In this document: one piece after another, positions 8,100-15,386 of the stretch
Layout: every line of letters starts with the position of its first letter
Numbering within the stretch: position 1 is the first letter of the stretch
Assembly: GCA_947494805.1 (NCBI GenBank)
Contig: CANLWK010000003.1
Coordinates: 558,001 to 622,000, forward strand
DNA: 64,000 nucleotides
Source: an uncultured Croceitalea sp.
Lineage (GTDB): Bacteria; Bacteroidota; Bacteroidia; Flavobacteriales; Flavobacteriaceae
Reading direction: 5' to 3'
The notes under the pieces: generated by a model
Databases searched by the model: none
What the model was told of the DNA's origin: nothing
What the model saw: only the letters and a program-made list of their open reading frames with translations
Position numbers and translations under genes: made by a program

Positions 8100-8714
8100 A
8101 TGAAAAATAATAGCGTAATAATTAAAAAAGCAAACAACAACCTTACTCTTTGTCTCTTCTTCTTTGTCATCGCTTTCACAACCAATGCACAGGAATCCAC
8201 TTGGAAAATAGATGCCAATCATTCAAAAATCAATTTCGGAATCTCTTACTTTAAGGTAGGCACCATTCAAGGTGTTTTTGATACCTATTCAGGCTCGTTC
8301 ACTCAAAAAGATGGTGTCTTTTCAGGCGTTACCATTTCTATAAGGACCGCATCAATAAACACGAATCAGAAAGATCGTGATAAGCATTTAAGATCCGAAG
8401 AATTCTTTGGCGCCGAGCAACACCCAGAAATAACGTTTAGTAGTACCGAAATCATAAAAACCGGAACGGACACCTATGAGTTAAAAGGAAATCTTACCAT
8501 GACCGGCATTACCAAACCTATAGTTTTAAAAGCCACTGAAAAAGGGAGTTATGTACATCCTCGTTTTAAGACGAGCAACATGTTCATGGCCATCACAGGG
8601 GTAATTCCAAGAGAAGACTTCAATGTCGGCACCAACTATCCCCCGGCCAAATTTGCCTTGGGCAAAGACGTTTCACTGTCTGCGGAAGTTCAGCTAACCA
8701 AAGAGGAATTGTAA
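8100..8714 (+). CDS. YceI family periplasmic protein
   Basis: A 204-residue protein with a signal peptide (hydrophobic segment LTLCLFFFVIAFTTNA, cleavage after NA-Q). The mature part starts with the family hallmark STWKIDANHSKINFGISYFKVGTIQGVFDTYSG and contains later conserved segments (DKHLRSEEFFGAEQHPEITF, LTMTGITKPI). YceI proteins fold as lipocalin-like barrels and bind isoprenoid or fatty-acyl lipids in the periplasm. It ends 1 bp before the ATG of the outer-membrane barrel, so the two are co-transcribed, which suggests delivery or exchange of a lipidic ligand with that barrel. Confidence 0.94.
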   Translation: MKNNSVIIKKANNNLTLCLFFFVIAFTTNAQESTWKIDANHSKINFGISYFKVGTIQGVFDTYSGSFTQKDGVFSGVTISIRTASINTNQKDRDKHLRSEEFFGAEQHPEITFSSTEIIKTGTDTYELKGNLTMTGITKPIVLKATEKGSYVHPRFKTSNMFMAITGVIPREDFNVGTNYPPAKFALGKDVSLSAEVQLTKEEL

Positions 8715-8715
8715 T

Positions 8716-11067
8716 ATGAGTCAGTTTTTCCTGTTTATTGGTCTCATGACCACCATTTCGTCCTTTGCTCAAGGAACCATCTCAGGGGCGATAGTGGATA
8801 AAGACTCACAACAACCCATACCTTACGCCAATGTGGTCATCAAATCAGGCGAAAATGTAGTAACTGGGGGCATCACCAACGAGAAAGGCAACTTTAGTGT
8901 GACCAACATTGCATTTGGGGCTTATGATTTTGAAGTGCAGTTTATTGGATACAAAACCATATCAACCGCCGTGACATTGGACAAGGCCAATAAAAAGCTA
9001 AATCTGGGCCGTCTCTTTATTGAAGAGGATGCAGTAGCTCTCGAGTCCGTTGAAGTGGTTGCCGAACGTTCAACCATTGAGCAAAAAATTGACCGAAAGG
9101 TCATTAATGTCGGCAAAGACCTCACTACCGTTGGGGCATCGGCAAGCGACATTATGGGAAACATTCCGTCGGTCAGTATTGATCAAGATGGTGAGATTTC
9201 ATTTCGGGGCAATGAAAATGTGCGCATTCTTGTAGATGGTAAACCCACGAATATCAGTTCTAGCGAATTGCTGCAACAGATACCTTCAACATCGATAAAA
9301 ACCATTGAACTGATAACCAACCCATCTGCAAAATACAATCCAGAGGGCATGAGCGGTATCATCAATATTACCCTTAAAAAAAATACTTCGCTGGGTTTTA
9401 ACGGATCGTTGAATTCGGGGGTGACCTTTGGCCGAAGAACCCGTTATAACAACGCCTTGAACCTTAACTATAGGGTTGGCAAAATCAATTTATATGGCAG
9501 TTATGGCAATCGTTTGGGGAAAGATGTGGTGTTAGGTGAAATTGTACGGTTCATAGAGGGTGCCGGTCAATTTATTGAAAGCGTCGCAGACCGTACCTCC
9601 CACCTTTTTAAACTTGGTGCAGACTACTACATCAATGATAAGAACACCTTTTCAGTGTACACTAATCAAAACCAATTTAACGCGGTTTTAGATGCTACGC
9701 GAAACATCCGTTTTTTCAATGAACCCACAGCAAACTTTAACCAGTTTGACCTGGTCAATCGTGATAACGACAATGCAACGTATAATACTGATTTTAAACA
9801 TGAACTGAATAAAGACGGACACACATTGGAGTTAGAGTTCGACTACAACACCCTAAAAACCAATACCGACAACGATTTCGATTTTGATGGCAACAACCCC
9901 GTCGCCAACTACGATGAATTTATTGAAGACACCAGAACCAACACCACGATAAACCTAGATTATGTGAATCCTGTTTCTGACAACGCTACTTTGGAAATAG
10001 GATTGGAAACAAGGCTTCGACGCACCGAAAACACTTACATTACCAATCGGCCAGATTTTGATAATTCTGATTTCAGATATGACAGGGACATCCACTCGTT
10101 TTATACCACTTTTAGCCAGCGTTTGAACAAATGGCAGTATAATGTAGGTCTTCGATTAGAGGATTATAATGTGGATACTGAATTCAATGAAACAGCTCAG
10201 CCGCAATTTATATTTACGGATAAGTTATTTAATGTATATCCTTCCGGATTTCTGAAATACTCCCCCGATGCCGAACAGAAAAATTCATATCAACTGAGCT
10301 TTAGTCGCCGTATTGACCGGCCATCACTGAACCAGATCAATCCCATTCGGCAGTTGAGTACACCCCAGATCATTATTACGGGCAACCCCAGTTTAGTGCC
10401 ACAGTTTACCAACTCTATAGAATTGAACTATAGCAGAAAACTGGGCAAGGGCAGTGTTACCGTAGGGGGTTTTTACCGAAGGATCAGCGATGAAATCAAT
10501 AGAAGGGGGTTTTTTGATGAAGACAACCCCACTGTTCTAATCATCGATTATGACAATTTTGACAGTAACAATGCCTATGGGTTCGAGTTTTCATCTAATT
10601 ATCGCCCAACCAGCTGGTGGAGCTTAAACGGTAGTTTTGATCTTTATTCAAGAACTCAAAAAGGAGTAATTGAAGGCGAAAGTGTACAAGTAAACAACAC
10701 CTTGATGAACATGAAGCTCAACAATACTTTTAAGGCTACCAAGTCGCTCACCTTTCAATGGTTTACGTTTTACAGCGGGCCACAAGAAATACTGCAATAT
10801 GAGCTGAAGGAAAACTTTTTCATGAACCTTGGCGCACGTTACAGTTTTGCTCAGGGCAAAGGAACCTTAAGCCTGAACTTCAACGATATTTTTAGGTCAC
10901 AACGTTTTGCGTTCAAGACCTTCAGAACCGTTTTTCAAGAGGGTGAGTTTCTTCGTGATACGCGTACCCTTTATGTGGGACTTGCCTATCGTTTCGGGAG
11001 TGGAAAAAACAAAAGTATAAAGCGCAAAAAACGTGATAAAAATGAGAAAGCGGATAAACTTTTATAA
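8716..11067 (+). CDS. TonB-dependent receptor-like outer-membrane barrel (copy 1)
   Basis: A 783-residue protein. A short signal peptide (MSQFFLFIGLMTTISSFAQG) precedes a CarboxypepD_reg-like beta-sandwich (about 20-100: GAIVDKDSQQPIPYANVVI). Next come a plug-like domain (about 125-220, with RGNENVRILVDGKP and NPEGMSGIINITLKKN) and an OMP_b-brl_3 type barrel to the C-terminus. A lysine-rich tail (KNKSIKRKKRDKNEK) ends it. The family is assumed to import substrates with TonB energy, but these barrels lack a SusD partner. It sits in an operon with YceI and opposite a LytS/LytTR pair. The closest relative in the window is the barrel at 15.4 kb. Confidence 0.93.
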   Translation: MSQFFLFIGLMTTISSFAQGTISGAIVDKDSQQPIPYANVVIKSGENVVTGGITNEKGNFSVTNIAFGAYDFEVQFIGYKTISTAVTLDKANKKLNLGRLFIEEDAVALESVEVVAERSTIEQKIDRKVINVGKDLTTVGASASDIMGNIPSVSIDQDGEISFRGNENVRILVDGKPTNISSSELLQQIPSTSIKTIELITNPSAKYNPEGMSGIINITLKKNTSLGFNGSLNSGVTFGRRTRYNNALNLNYRVGKINLYGSYGNRLGKDVVLGEIVRFIEGAGQFIESVADRTSHLFKLGADYYINDKNTFSVYTNQNQFNAVLDATRNIRFFNEPTANFNQFDLVNRDNDNATYNTDFKHELNKDGHTLELEFDYNTLKTNTDNDFDFDGNNPVANYDEFIEDTRTNTTINLDYVNPVSDNATLEIGLETRLRRTENTYITNRPDFDNSDFRYDRDIHSFYTTFSQRLNKWQYNVGLRLEDYNVDTEFNETAQPQFIFTDKLFNVYPSGFLKYSPDAEQKNSYQLSFSRRIDRPSLNQINPIRQLSTPQIIITGNPSLVPQFTNSIELNYSRKLGKGSVTVGGFYRRISDEINRRGFFDEDNPTVLIIDYDNFDSNNAYGFEFSSNYRPTSWWSLNGSFDLYSRTQKGVIEGESVQVNNTLMNMKLNNTFKATKSLTFQWFTFYSGPQEILQYELKENFFMNLGARYSFAQGKGTLSLNFNDIFRSQRFAFKTFRTVFQEGEFLRDTRTLYVGLAYRFGSGKNKSIKRKKRDKNEKADKLL

Positions 11068-11397
11068 TGAAGCGGTTCAAAACTTTTTCTCACCTACAAA
11101 CAATACATTTTACACCTTAATAAAGCTGAAATTCTCGGTTCCAAACAAAAGGCTAAAACCCCTTTGGATAGGTTTTTCTGAAAATTTGAATTAGTGTTTT
11201 TTAAAATACCCTTCATTTATGAAGTCATGAGCATGAATGAGGGGTTTTGCTTCCTTGGAATGTCAACCAGGTGATATTAATATGAAAAAGACTAAACTTC
11301 TGGAACTAATTTAGATTGACTACTTTCAGGTACAAATGCAAAAGCCATCCGTTCTATTCGGATGGCTTTTGAAATTTACAGTATTAATTCTTAGTAG
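11068..11397. other. Convergent intergenic region
   Basis: About 330 bp between the barrel gene and the convergent TPR lipoprotein gene. It holds the strong terminator at 11340-11370 and a weak AAAACC/GGTTTT hairpin at 11155-11176. A 10-codon frame at 11282-11314 is too short to call. Nothing else is recognisable. Confidence 0.6.
11340..11370. terminator. Bidirectional Rho-independent terminator
   Basis: A perfect 12-bp stem AAAAGCCATCCG/CGGATGGCTTTT with a 7-nt loop lies between convergent genes. The A/T flanks give a T-run on both strands, so it can end transcripts from either side. Confidence 0.85.
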
Positions 11398-12264
11398 CTA
11401 AATACCGTTAATTGAATCCAACTTCTTTTTTGAAAGCTCATAGGTTTTTTTTAGACTTTCACTATTTCTAAAAAGATCACCGTAGGTAAATGCCTTTTCA
11501 ATAGATTCAACTACTTTCTTATATAAATCGTTATTGTAATAGACAATATGTTCAAATTCTGCAAAGTAGATGTCATTTTTAGCGTTTGCACCATGTTTTT
11601 TTGCTTTTTCTAAATATTCTAATGCTCCCTTTTTATCTCCCTTCCATGCAAGTACTGCCGACATAAACTCATACCCTTTGGGTAAATTCGGAATTAGTTC
11701 TGTACTCTTTTTATAACATTCATAGGCCTCATCTAATTCGTCATTATAATAATATGCCATGCCTAATGACCAAATCGCCGCTGCACTATCTGGATACATG
11801 TCCACTACTTTTTTAAAGTACTTTTTTGCTTTAGTATAATCCCCTTCTACTAAAAGAGAATACTCTGCCTGCATTATGTCTCGTTCAGATTTTAGTGTTG
11901 TTTTCTTAGATAACTCATAGGCTTTTGTGACCTTTTCTTTATATTTTTCTGGGTCTTGCTCATAGAATCCTCCCATTAAAACCCCACTTGGATAATTGGG
12001 GTCTAACTCCTTAACCTTCTTCGCTTTTTTTTCAAATTCATCCTTATCGCCATAGAAATAGAAGTTCGCCGATAGATCGTTAAAAAGCTGGTGTACTTCT
12101 GGCACTTTAGAATCTACCGCAAGGGTAAATCCATGCGTGTTTAAATCTTTCGGGGCATATTTTTTAACAAAAGCATCTTCAATCTCACGGTCAGTTTTTT
12201 GAGATTCACAAGATGTAAAAGCTATAAATGCGGCTAAAAGAAATACATGTTCAATTCGTTTCAT
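11398..12264 (-). CDS. TPR-containing lipoprotein
   Basis: A 288-residue lipoprotein. The signal peptide ends in a lipobox with Cys19 (IAFTSC), so it is probably anchored in the outer or inner membrane facing the periplasm. Tetratricopeptide-like helices run from about residue 60 to 280, the clearest being DYTKAKKYFKKVVDMYPDSAAAIWSLGMAYY, then ELDEAYECYKKSTELIPNLPKGYEF and DKKGALEYLEKAKKHG. TPR arrays mediate protein-protein contacts, and the partner here is unknown. It lies between the YceI/barrel operon and the second LytS/LytTR pair, on the same strand as the latter but with a 133-bp gap. Confidence 0.88.
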   Translation of the reverse strand: MKRIEHVFLLAAFIAFTSCESQKTDREIEDAFVKKYAPKDLNTHGFTLAVDSKVPEVHQLFNDLSANFYFYGDKDEFEKKAKKVKELDPNYPSGVLMGGFYEQDPEKYKEKVTKAYELSKKTTLKSERDIMQAEYSLLVEGDYTKAKKYFKKVVDMYPDSAAAIWSLGMAYYYNDELDEAYECYKKSTELIPNLPKGYEFMSAVLAWKGDKKGALEYLEKAKKHGANAKNDIYFAEFEHIVYYNNDLYKKVVESIEKAFTYGDLFRNSESLKKTYELSKKKLDSINGI

Positions 12265-12397
12265 GCTTGTTTAATTAGATTGTTTGAAGACGAAATTAGA
12301 GGGTATTGTAAAGCTGTTTTTTAAAAATAGATGGTGCACTATTTGGGGTATACCAATACTGAAAAAGTATCTACGTATGAAATTTGATGTTCTTGTA

Positions 12398-13081
12398 TTA
12401 TGACAGCTTTTTAAAGACTTCTTTAGAGTGTCTAGGACCAATAGGGATTTCTATAGTTCCAATTTCCACATCCTTTTGCGTGAATGCCGTAACCTTGTTC
12501 AAAGCAGCAATATACGAGCGATGGGTTCTTACAAAAAGGTTTGGCGGCAATTGTTCTTCCATCTTGCCAATATTACTCTTAACCACTAATCGATTTGAGG
12601 TAGTGTGTATTCTAACATAGTCCTTAAGACTTTCTATGTATAAAATATCATCAAAAACTATCTTGATCTGTTTCTTGTTGATATTGACGTAGAAGAATTT
12701 TTCTTGTTGTTTTGAGTCTGAAGAAATCTTTAGCCTTTCATGGTAACGGTCTATGGCCTTTACAAATCGTTGAAAGGAAATAGGTTTCAACAAATAGTCA
12801 ATAACATCCAAATCATACCCTTCAATAGCATAGTCTCTGTAAGCAGTGGTAACGATTACCTTCGGTGGATTTTCCAAAGCTCTCAAGAAATCCAATCCTT
12901 TCAAAACAGGCATTTCAATATCTAAAAACAATAAATCTATTTTTTCTGTTTTGAGCACATCAAAAGCCTCAATAGCACTATAGCAACATGCAACAATTTG
13001 AATTTTGCCCAAGGTTTCAATATGGCTCTTGAGCAATGCTATTGCAGGAGACTCGTCGTCAATCAATAAACACCTTGTCAC
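12398..13081 (-). CDS. LytTR-family response regulator (copy 2)
   Basis: A 227-residue two-domain regulator starting at GTG 13081, one base after the kinase stop, so tightly coupled. Receiver: Asp8-Asp9, phospho-acceptor Asp54 (LFLDIEMP) and Lys in IDYLLKPI. LytTR domain about 130-227: ILYIESLKDYVRIH, FVRTHRSYIAALNKV. It is clearly related to copy 1 (same LDIEMPVLKG and TTAYRDYAI phrases). The likely DNA targets are short paired direct repeats such as those seen upstream of the second barrel gene and upstream of its own operon. Confidence 0.95.
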   Translation of the reverse strand: MTRCLLIDDESPAIALLKSHIETLGKIQIVACCYSAIEAFDVLKTEKIDLLFLDIEMPVLKGLDFLRALENPPKVIVTTAYRDYAIEGYDLDVIDYLLKPISFQRFVKAIDRYHERLKISSDSKQQEKFFYVNINKKQIKIVFDDILYIESLKDYVRIHTTSNRLVVKSNIGKMEEQLPPNLFVRTHRSYIAALNKVTAFTQKDVEIGTIEIPIGPRHSKEVFKKLS

Positions 13082-13082
13082 G

Positions 13083-14108
13083 CTATGTCAATATTAGGGT
13101 TAGTTCTAGGTTAAATGTAGTATCTGTATCCTCTTTTTTTAATTGGTAATTCTTTGGGTAGATTAAATCTAATTGTCTTTCAATATTGGCCAAACCTATC
13201 CTCTTTTTATCATTATCAGTTTTATTTCTGGGATCGTTAATTTTTGTGTTCCAAACACTAAATCTTATCCCTTCATTTGTTTCCTCGAGCAAAATTCTGA
13301 CTTCAGGTTTTGAAATGCTTCCGTGCACGCCATGTTTAAAGGCGTTTTCGACAAGAGACAATAGCAGTAAAGGCGTTATAAGCAACTGTTTGTTTTTATA
13401 GTCGCTATTAAACCTTACTTTCAAACGGTTTTCGTACTTAATCCGTTCCAAGGCAATATAGTTCTGAATAGTTTGAATTTCTTCTGCCAATGGAACAAAG
13501 GTGTTTTGGCTTTTGTATAAAATGTAGTCCAATATTTCGGAAAGTTGTAAAACCATTTCCGGAGCCTTTGGAGAATTGGTGATGACATACGAATACAAAT
13601 TATTCAAGGTGTTGAATAGAAAATGTGGGTTCAACTGTGCTTTTAAATATTTAAGTTCTGTTGCCACTTTTTCCTTCTCAAGTTCATATATTTTTCTGCG
13701 CTCAATCGCTTGCTCTTTATTGTTTTTATAGAAGTACATAACCAAAGCGGGAAAGTGGAATGATAACATGTAAAATGGAAAGTCTTCTAATGAGATAAGC
13801 GGATACGGCCCATCAACACAAAATTCATCGAGACGGTAGTACCCTATGACACGATACACTACCACCAATGATATGACAACAAAAAGCATTGATACAACAA
13901 AAGCTAGATACTTTTTTTGTTTAAAATATCTAGGAATCTGCCAGTAATTGAAGCTATATGCGGCAGCCATGAACAATGGCAGTCTATAAAACGTTGTCTC
14001 GACCGATTGGCCAAATAACTCATGACTTGCCGAAGAAAAGATATAAAAAACATAGACTGCCAACCAAAACAGTAAATGCTCTAAAAACCTTCTTTCATCT
14101 ATTCGCAT
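13083..14108 (-). CDS. LytS-type sensor histidine kinase (copy 2)
   Basis: A 341-residue protein. Four hydrophobic helices occupy about residues 12-125, then a charged coiled linker (KEQAIERRKIYELEKEKVATELKYL). The kinase domain follows with phospho-acceptor His162 in LNPHFLFNTLNNLY and N-box LLLLSLVENAFKHGV, plus the C-terminal GLANIERQLDLIYP glycine segment. No extracellular domain is seen. It is in a two-gene operon with the LytTR gene. The upstream gap holds a 9-bp direct repeat that may be an autoregulatory site. Confidence 0.93.
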   Translation of the reverse strand: MRIDERRFLEHLLFWLAVYVFYIFSSASHELFGQSVETTFYRLPLFMAAAYSFNYWQIPRYFKQKKYLAFVVSMLFVVISLVVVYRVIGYYRLDEFCVDGPYPLISLEDFPFYMLSFHFPALVMYFYKNNKEQAIERRKIYELEKEKVATELKYLKAQLNPHFLFNTLNNLYSYVITNSPKAPEMVLQLSEILDYILYKSQNTFVPLAEEIQTIQNYIALERIKYENRLKVRFNSDYKNKQLLITPLLLLSLVENAFKHGVHGSISKPEVRILLEETNEGIRFSVWNTKINDPRNKTDNDKKRIGLANIERQLDLIYPKNYQLKKEDTDTTFNLELTLILT

Positions 14109-14164
14109 TTATTAAAGGTATCTTGAATAGCTAGGCAATGTCATTTTTGTGGCCCAATACGCAA

Positions 14165-14200
14165 TAAACATCGCCGAATGAATAGTAATCGTAAACATCG
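14165..14200 (-). promoter_or_regulatory. Direct repeats upstream of kinase copy 2 (possible LytTR site)
   Basis: CGATGTTTA (minus strand) occurs twice, at 14200-14192 and 14173-14165, 27 bp apart start to start. The shared GTTTA core resembles the GTTNA core of LytTR sites, but the spacing is longer than the usual 21-22 bp, so this is weaker than the site at 15303. Confidence 0.3.
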
Positions 14201-14280
14201 GGCTCTTCTAGAACTTATGGCTATGGCGTTTGAAAGGTAGTGTTAGGGTCACCATAAACATAATTCATCATTGGAGCATT

Positions 14281-15147
14281 TTAGTTCAATTTGAGGTCAC
14301 CGTTTGAAGTGATGTTTTCATTTGTAAAACCATTGTTGAATGTTATTTGTGAGATCGTTTGTTCAATATCAGGAGCTGTTCCATAAGTACCTTCCGCATT
14401 GGGCAGAAAATAATCTCTTTTCGTTGCAAGTTTTTGTCCGCCAACCTCTTCATAACTATAATCTGCAATAATCACGGGGTCACTAATACCAAGAAAAGGC
14501 AATGAAAAGAAAAAGCGATCTATGAGTTTTGTCTTAGGGTTTACAAACAAGATATAGGTGTCATTTAAGGTTTTACCAGTTATAGCTGGGTCATAGGTGA
14601 TTTCAATTTTATCATAAACCTCCTCCTTATATTCTTCGCGACCAAGATATTTGGCAATGGTTCCTTTGTCGTTCAACTTATAGGGCATCACAAACCAGAA
14701 ATAGTTTGCCCGTCTGACAAATTGTGCGGTTGTACGAGTCCTTTCATCGCTAATCTCAGTACCATCAACTTTAACTATAGTGCTGTCTCCATTAAAAAAA
14801 TGTGTGGCTTTGCCCTCTTCTTTGGGTTTGGCGTTAATATCGTTCTGTACATAACTGCCAAAAGAACTTTCAGTTTCAAAAATGTATCTTTCTGTAGACA
14901 CATCGGCCGCACCTCGCTTTGGCATTCGATATTCATAGTGGTACTGCACATCTTGTTTTTTTAAAAGATCATTCCAGCCACCATGTGCGAATTCCACAAC
15001 GGTCAATATCGAATTTACATCGTTTGAATCATAGCTTGGCGTTTCTGTAGTGACCGTCGGCACACTTTTGTTCTTCTCAGCTTCTTTACAAGCGGTAACG
15101 CAAACTAGGGCCATTAAAACAGCGGTGATTCTTTTTGTTGTGAACAT
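14281..15147 (-). CDS. DUF6503-family lipoprotein
   Basis: A 288-residue lipoprotein with lipobox Cys20 (CVTAC). The mature part contains the VVEFAHGGWNDLLKKQDVQY start and a repeating amphipathic strand pattern (FVRRANYFWFVMPYKLND, DTYILFVNPKTKLIDRFFFS) seen in Bacteroidetes proteins of the DUF6503 group, which resemble LolA/LolB-like half-barrels. The function of that group is not established; lipid or lipoprotein handling is an inference. It is divergent from the second barrel operon, and its 239-bp upstream region contains the LytTR-type repeats, so it may share their control. Confidence 0.8.
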   Translation of the reverse strand: MFTTKRITAVLMALVCVTACKEAEKNKSVPTVTTETPSYDSNDVNSILTVVEFAHGGWNDLLKKQDVQYHYEYRMPKRGAADVSTERYIFETESSFGSYVQNDINAKPKEEGKATHFFNGDSTIVKVDGTEISDERTRTTAQFVRRANYFWFVMPYKLNDKGTIAKYLGREEYKEEVYDKIEITYDPAITGKTLNDTYILFVNPKTKLIDRFFFSLPFLGISDPVIIADYSYEEVGGQKLATKRDYFLPNAEGTYGTAPDIEQTISQITFNNGFTNENITSNGDLKLN

Positions 15148-15302
15148 ATCTCTTATTTGATTTGAAAATTTTGCTTTAAGCTAAAGTATAGAAGCATTCC
15201 TTTCTAACATAAAGGATACTATGGCCCTAGTCGTAGATAGAAAAGAGGTAACCGCATACCAAATGCAAAACCGTGGAAGACTCAACCATTGTTATCAAAA
15301 GT

Positions 15303-15332
15303 GTTCACAGAGCCACAGCCGAGGTTCACAGA
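15303..15332 (+). promoter_or_regulatory. LytTR-type operator: two identical 9-bp direct repeats
   Basis: GTTCACAGA occurs at 15303-15311 and again at 15324-15332, separated by exactly 12 bp (21-bp period, two helical turns). The second copy ends 6 bp before the -33 TTTG of the barrel promoter. LytTR regulators such as AgrA are known to bind pairs of 9-bp direct repeats with a GTTNA-like core and 12-13 bp spacing just upstream of the promoter. Three LytTR genes lie within 9.5 kb. Which one binds is not known; the operon's own regulator at 19455 or copy 2 is most likely. Confidence 0.65.
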
Positions 15333-15338
15333 ATAAAA

Positions 15339-15369
15339 TTTGAATTCTTTTGAGCACAGTACATATTTG
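15339..15369 (+). promoter_or_regulatory. Promoter of the second barrel operon
   Basis: TTTG at 15339-15342, 19 bp, then CATATTTG at 15362-15369 match the Bacteroidetes TTG/TAnnTTTG pair with one mismatch. The ATG at 15387 follows after 17 bp. The LytTR-type repeats abut it upstream, in an activating position. Confidence 0.6.
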
Positions 15370-15386
15370 AATCCTAATGTTCGGTT

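Noticed and set aside
11282-11314. 10-codon frame starting MKKTKLLELI, reminiscent of a peptide-precursor leader
   Set aside because: Too short, no core peptide or modifying enzymes nearby, and it lies just before a terminator.
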